Below are positions 59,511-64,000 of a DNA stretch of 64,000 nt, in pieces. Below the pieces are notes generated by a model. The model was not told the origin of the DNA, ran no database searches, and saw only the letters and a program-made list of their open reading frames with translations. Both the position numbers and the translations under genes were made by a program. Position 1 is the first letter of the stretch. Each line of letters starts with the position of its first letter. The stretch comes from Martinezella lusitana (GTDB lineage: Bacteria; Pseudomonadota; Alphaproteobacteria; Rhizobiales; Rhizobiaceae): contig NZ_FMAF01000023.1 of NCBI RefSeq assembly GCF_900094565.1, positions 30,817 through 94,816 of the forward strand. Reading direction: 5' to 3'.

Positions 59511-62500
59511 ATGATCCGCCCTTCGGCCAGCATCTACTCGAAACGCTCGCACAACGGCCAGCGCTGGCTGATGGCCGCTTTGCTGACCTCGACGGCGCTT
59601 GTGGCACAGCCGGTTTTTGGAAACGCTGCCTTTGCCGCAGACAATCTTCCCACAGGTGGTCAGGTAGTGTCGGGTGGGGTTGCGATCGCAACATCGGGCA
59701 CATCGACCACCATCACCCAAAGCTCCGACAAGGCCATCGTCAATTGGAACGGCTTTTCCGTCGGTCAGGGCAATAGCGTCAACTTCGTCCAGCCTGGAAC
59801 GGGTTCGGCTATTCTCAACCGTGTTACCGGTAACACGAGTTCGACCATTGCCGGCACACTCAGCGCCAATGGACAGGTGTATCTGATCAATCCGAATGGC
59901 ATCGCCATCACCCCAACGGGTACGGTCAGGGTCGGTGGCGGCTTCGTCGCCTCGACGCTCGACATCTCCAACGACGACTTCCTCAAGGGCCAGTATAACT
60001 TCAATGGCAATGGCGCGTCTGCCGGTGTCAGCAATGAAGGCGTGATCACCGTCGGTCGTGGCGGCTATGCCGCGCTGCTCGGCGGTACCGTGAAGAATGA
60101 TGGGCTGATTGCCGTTCCCATGGGCAAGGTGGGCCTGGGTTCCGGGGAGCAGGCGACGCTCGACCTATCGGGCGACGGTTTCTTGCAGGTGGCAGTACCC
60201 ACGAAGGACGGCGCGGAGGGCAATGGCGCGCTGATCGAGAACGGCGGCACGATTTCGGCCGAAGGCGGCACCGTGGTCATGAAGGCTGCCGCGGCCCGCA
60301 ATGCGGCGCGCAATTCCATCAACCTGTCCGGCGTGGTGGAAGCCAACAGCGTCTCGGGTAGCGATGGTGCGATCACCCTTGGCGGCGGAGACGGCGGCAA
60401 GGTCGCAATCTCCGGTAAGGTCAAGGCAAGCTCGGCAACTGGCAAGGGCGGCAAGATCACCGTGACCGGCAGATCCGTTGCGCTGAAAGGCGCGACCGTC
60501 GATGCATCGGGCGCCAAGGGCGGCGGTACCGTCAAGATCACGGCAGCTACCGTTGACTCGGATGGCAGCGCCATCATCGACGTCGGCTCGGTGGTGGACG
60601 CCAGAGCGACCGGGACAGGCGTCGGAGGAACGGTTATTATAACCGGTAATGTCGTGGCCGCAGAAGGCGGCTCCGTCATCGACGCAAGCGGCGCTGCGGG
60701 TGGCACTGTCCTTCTGGGTGGCGACTATCAGGGCGGTAGCAACGCGAGCCACAAATTCGTTTCCGAACTCGTCTCCACTGCCAACAAAGCCTACGTGGCA
60801 GACGGTGCCACCATCCGGGTGGACGGCACGGCGGGTGCCGGTGGGCGCGCCGTCGTGTGGTCAGACGACACGACCGTCTTCTTAGGCACCATTACTGCCA
60901 CCGGCGCGGGCAACGCAGCAGGTGGGGTGGTTGAGACATCCGGACACAACCTGCTTCTCGGTGACAGGATAACGGTTTCAACCCTCTCGGAGCAGGGTGA
61001 GACCGGCACATGGCTGATCGACCCTTACAACGTCACCATTTCGTCCTCGGGCAGTAGTAATGTCTCGGTCACGGTGTCGGGCAACCCTTGGAACGTCGTG
61101 CCATCGGCCAGCGGCGCCAACATCAATAACTCGACCCTGAGCACCTATCTTGGGTCCACCAACGTTGCGATCACGACCAATGGAGGGGGGGCGGAGGCCG
61201 GTAATATCACGGTAAATGGCGCCGTGTCCTGGAGTGCCGCCACCACATTGTCACTGCTTGCGGATGCGAGCACGGGTGGCGTCTTCATCAACGCCAACAT
61301 CTCGGGAAGCAATGCCAGCAGCGGGCTGGTGCTGAGCGCGGGTTCCGGCGGCATCAGCCAGGCCGGCGGTACCGCGATCCAGGCTGGAACGCTGACGGCG
61401 ACGACCGCCAATGGTGGCTCTGTCACGCTCACGAACACAGGCAATCTGGTGTCGACGCTCGGGGCGTCGAGCGTGGCCGGATCCTTTGCCCTCACCAGTG
61501 GGCAGGCCCTGACGGTTTCCGGCAACCTCACAAGCAATGGTACACTGTCGCTCGCCACCACGTCTGGCGCCCTGACCATAAACGGCGCGCTGACCGACAG
61601 CCACGCGAACTCCAGCCTCACGCTGTCGGCCGCGGGCGACCTGATCCTCTCCAAGGATGTGACCCAGAGCGGCACCAATGCAGCGGTCAGCCTCACCTAT
61701 GGCGGCAGCTACAGCCTCAGCAACGGCGCCCGTGTTTCCCTGCCGGATGGCGGTGCTTCACTTTCCCTCAACGGCACGTCCTACACGCTCATTCACGATG
61801 TCACCGCCCTTCAAAGCATTGGTGGCTCAGGTAGTTACGCTCTCGGCAATGACATCGACGCATCGGCGACCTCAAACTGGAACAGCGGCGCGGGCTTCGA
61901 GGCCATCTCCGGCTTCTCCGGTACCTTGGCGGGCTTCGGGCACTTCGTCGACAGCCTCACCATCAACAGGCCGACCCAATCGACGCAGGGCCTGTTCGGG
62001 ATGCTGTTCGGTACGGCCCGCGATCTGACCCTCTCCAATGTGTCGATCAATGGCAACGGCACCGTGGGCGGCGTTGCGGGACGCCTCTCGGGCGGTACGC
62101 TGTCGAATGTCCATGTCACGGGGACGGTGACCGGGCAAAACGCACAGGTCGGCGGCCTCGTCGGGTGGAGCGATATCGCCGTGATCGGACTTTCGTCCTC
62201 CGCCGCCAGCGTGGCCGGCACGGATGAAGTCGGCGGCCTCGTTGGACGGAACCGCGCCGGTTCGATCGCCACGTCATACGCCACAGGGGCGGTTACGGGT
62301 ACGGGCATCGGGATCGGCGGCCTGGTCGGCACCACGGTGCAAGGCTCCACGCTGACCGATACCTATGCCAGCGGTTTGGTGACCGGCGCGAGCGGCACTG
62401 GCGGCGTCGTCGGTAGCGGGGATGGCACGACCATCACCAGTACCAACGTCTATTGGGACATGGATTCGACGGGCCAGTCCACCAGCGTGGTGGGCAACGG

Positions 62501-64000
62501 CTTCAGCTCCGGCAGCGCCCGTGCGCAATCGACCTATTCGGGTTTCGATTTCTCCAACGTCTGGGTGATGATCGCCGGCGAGACACGGCCGATGCTGCGC
62601 AACGAGTATTCGACAGTCATCGCCACGCCGGCGGCGTTGCAACTGATGTCGCAGGATCTCACCGGCAGCTACAAGCTGGGGGCGAACATCGACATGACAA
62701 GCGCGCTCGCCATTGGCAGCAACGGCTATTACGGCGGCCTCTGGGGGGCTTCCGGCTTCGTGCCGATCGGCAGCAGTTCAAGCAAATTTACGGGTAGTTT
62801 CAACGGCCAGTCGTATACCATCACCGGCCTGACCATCAATCGCAGTGGGACAAATTACGTCGGCCTGTTCGGCTACACCAACGGCGCGACGATCAGCAAC
62901 GTCACGCTCTCCGGCGGCAGCATCACCGGCAATGATGATGTGGGCGCGTTGATCGGCTACATGCACGGCGGCTCCGTCTCCTCGGCGTCCGCCGGCGCCA
63001 CGGTCACCGGCGCCAGCACCTCGGAAACCAACGCCGGCGGTCTCGTGGGAGCCAATGACGGCGGCGCCATCAGCCGCGCCTCCGCGAGCGGCAATGTCAC
63101 CGGCGCGGGCTATCAGATCGGCGGCCTCGTCGGCTATCTCGTCAATGGCGGCAGCATCACGCAGTCCTATGCCACGGGTAACGTCACCGGCACCAATACG
63201 GGCGCCGGCATGGGCTATATCGGCGGCCTCGTGGGTGCTAGTGGCTTCACCGGTAATGACGGCGGTACCATCAGCCAATCATATGCCACCGGCACCGTCA
63301 CCGGCAGCTCTGGCCCGATCGGCGGCTTCATCGGCCACAATGAGGGGACGATCACCGATGCCTATGCCACTGGCCGTGTGATCGGTCTTTCCGGCGCGAG
63401 CAATATCGGCGGCTTCGTCGGCGTGAACTTCACCGATGGCACCATCAGCAACGCCTATTCGACCGGCTATGTCTCTGGTGGCACGCAGCTCGGTGGGTTT
63501 GCGGGCTATAACAACGCCGGCGCCTCGGCCATCACGTCGGCCTATTGGGATACGCAGACCAGCGGCCAGTCGGTTGGCATATTCGGTGGCCCAGGCAGCG
63601 TGACGGGCCTGACCACGGCAGCCATGAAAACTCTGGCGACCTTCACCGGCGCCGGCTGGAGCATCGACGATGCTGGGGGCACGTCCTCTGTATGGCGCAT
63701 CTATGATGGCGACACCATGCCGTTGCTGCGCAGTTTCATGACCAGCCTCACTGTCACCGGCGGTAGCGGTACCAAGACCTATGATGGGTCGGCTACCTCT
63801 TCCGATGTGGGGACCCTGGTTTACAGCCCGTCCGGCTACACCACATCTCTTGTGCAAGGCACTGCAAGTTATACTGCAAGCAGTGCCAATGCCGGCACCT
63901 ATACCGGTACCGGCCTGAAGCTCTCCGGGCTTTACTCCAGCCAGTTAGGCTACGACATCACCTTCGTTTCGGGCTCCCTGTTGATCAGCAAGGCCGCTCT
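59511..64000 (+). CDS. Filamentous haemagglutinin-type adhesin with GLUG and MBG-like repeats, 3'-partial
   Basis: About 1497 codons are present and the frame stays open to the window end. A signal-like N-terminus (SKRSHNGQRWLMAALLTSTA, cleavage after AFA) is followed by the haemagglutination-activity (TPS) domain at about 55-190, with NFVQPGTGSAILNRVTGNTS and GQVYLINPNGIAITPTGTVR. From about 500 a large parallel-beta region holds repeated GLUG motifs (IGGLVG...GSITQSYATG...VTG) with SAYWDTQTSGQSVG spacers, then an MBG-type end (GYDITFVSGSLLISKA). This is a secreted two-partner (TpsA) adhesin; its TpsB transporter and C-terminus lie beyond 64000. GAGGT occurs 12 bases before the ATG. Confidence 0.9.
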   Translation, partial: MIRPSASIYSKRSHNGQRWLMAALLTSTALVAQPVFGNAAFAADNLPTGGQVVSGGVAIATSGTSTTITQSSDKAIVNWNGFSVGQGNSVNFVQPGTGSAILNRVTGNTSSTIAGTLSANGQVYLINPNGIAITPTGTVRVGGGFVASTLDISNDDFLKGQYNFNGNGASAGVSNEGVITVGRGGYAALLGGTVKNDGLIAVPMGKVGLGSGEQATLDLSGDGFLQVAVPTKDGAEGNGALIENGGTISAEGGTVVMKAAAARNAARNSINLSGVVEANSVSGSDGAITLGGGDGGKVAISGKVKASSATGKGGKITVTGRSVALKGATVDASGAKGGGTVKITAATVDSDGSAIIDVGSVVDARATGTGVGGTVIITGNVVAAEGGSVIDASGAAGGTVLLGGDYQGGSNASHKFVSELVSTANKAYVADGATIRVDGTAGAGGRAVVWSDDTTVFLGTITATGAGNAAGGVVETSGHNLLLGDRITVSTLSEQGETGTWLIDPYNVTISSSGSSNVSVTVSGNPWNVVPSASGANINNSTLSTYLGSTNVAITTNGGGAEAGNITVNGAVSWSAATTLSLLADASTGGVFINANISGSNASSGLVLSAGSGGISQAGGTAIQAGTLTATTANGGSVTLTNTGNLVSTLGASSVAGSFALTSGQALTVSGNLTSNGTLSLATTSGALTINGALTDSHANSSLTLSAAGDLILSKDVTQSGTNAAVSLTYGGSYSLSNGARVSLPDGGASLSLNGTSYTLIHDVTALQSIGGSGSYALGNDIDASATSNWNSGAGFEAISGFSGTLAGFGHFVDSLTINRPTQSTQGLFGMLFGTARDLTLSNVSINGNGTVGGVAGRLSGGTLSNVHVTGTVTGQNAQVGGLVGWSDIAVIGLSSSAASVAGTDEVGGLVGRNRAGSIATSYATGAVTGTGIGIGGLVGTTVQGSTLTDTYASGLVTGASGTGGVVGSGDGTTITSTNVYWDMDSTGQSTSVVGNGFSSGSARAQSTYSGFDFSNVWVMIAGETRPMLRNEYSTVIATPAALQLMSQDLTGSYKLGANIDMTSALAIGSNGYYGGLWGASGFVPIGSSSSKFTGSFNGQSYTITGLTINRSGTNYVGLFGYTNGATISNVTLSGGSITGNDDVGALIGYMHGGSVSSASAGATVTGASTSETNAGGLVGANDGGAISRASASGNVTGAGYQIGGLVGYLVNGGSITQSYATGNVTGTNTGAGMGYIGGLVGASGFTGNDGGTISQSYATGTVTGSSGPIGGFIGHNEGTITDAYATGRVIGLSGASNIGGFVGVNFTDGTISNAYSTGYVSGGTQLGGFAGYNNAGASAITSAYWDTQTSGQSVGIFGGPGSVTGLTTAAMKTLATFTGAGWSIDDAGGTSSVWRIYDGDTMPLLRSFMTSLTVTGGSGTKTYDGSATSSDVGTLVYSPSGYTTSLVQGTASYTASSANAGTYTGTGLKLSGLYSSQLGYDITFVSGSLLISKAA

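Noticed and set aside
62200..63500. Repeated short units that could look like a tandem-repeat or CRISPR-like array
   Set aside because: The repeats are in frame, variable, and encode GLUG motifs of the adhesin; there are no constant repeats with unique spacers.
59765..63857. Several long minus-strand frames opposite the adhesin
   Set aside because: The plus-strand frame is continuous and carries TPS, GLUG and MBG-like patterns. The minus frames are Ala/Pro/Arg-rich mirror artefacts of the repeats.

Overview
The window looks like accessory DNA of a member of the Rhizobiaceae, most likely from a secondary replicon. The signs are high-GC coding, rhizobial gene families (GguC, several ABC and TonB-linked uptake systems, IclR/LysR/TetR/AcoR regulators), a TGA-N9-TCA iron-responsive (RirA-type) box before a siderophore receptor, an FNR/FixK-type box before ompW, and much insertion-sequence debris. 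No rRNA, tRNA, CRISPR array or replication origin was seen. The exact species cannot be told from the sequence.

Layout. 1-8250: a frameshifted DUF3830 gene; a compact polyamine/opine-type ABC transporter on the minus strand (permease, permease, ATPase, binding protein; ATGA overlaps and an intercistronic hairpin); an SDR; an amino-acid ABC permease cut by a deletion; an IclR regulator bounded by two copies of a conserved operator; and a GguC/AraD1-like FAH-fold enzyme. 8250-9760: an alcohol dehydrogenase remnant and an 810-bp IS6-family element without target duplication. 9800-15420: a stand-alone condensation-domain protein, aldo/keto reductase, NmrA-like protein and TAT-exported serine hydrolase, with a divergent LysR gene. 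15865-22850: a Cache chemoreceptor, IS3, Tn3, IS6 and enolase-family relics, VapBC, a NUDIX hydrolase, a LysE exporter, and a TetR/DoxX divergent pair around a perfect 18-bp palindrome. 23000-29980: a LysR/alcohol dehydrogenase/ABM-monooxygenase set, a DUF4375 protein, an orphan glutamine-dependent NAD synthetase, a possible group II intron fragment, and ompW. 30124-38310: an inactive IS6 copy beside a siderophore uptake cluster (AraC regulator, TonB receptor, FhuD-like, fused FhuB-like, DUF2218-SIP reductase) that has no ATPase gene. 38450-41640: IS110, IS701 and IS3 relics around an ApeA-type HEPN anti-phage gene broken by one base. 41990-47040: an AcoR-type sigma-54 activator, a sigma-54 promoter with upstream repeats, a butanediol-type dehydrogenase and an NTF2-flavin monooxygenase. 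47390-50655: LacI and AbiEii relics, an MFS transporter, an exported alpha/beta hydrolase and a frameshifted ABM protein. 50660-57580: a large winged-helix/NB-ATPase/TPR-like regulator divergent from a GlcG-like pseudogene and a periplasmic molybdenum hydroxylase with a diheme cytochrome. 57720-64000: an MFS gene cut by a shrunken IS6, an IS701 tail, and the first 4.5 kb of a filamentous haemagglutinin-type adhesin that runs off the window.

Together the genes form a mosaic of small catabolic, uptake and defence modules, each with a local regulator, separated by IS scars. Several genes differ from an intact frame by a single base (DUF3830, ApeA, the second ABM gene, two transposases). They are either decaying, or the assembly holds base-level indels.
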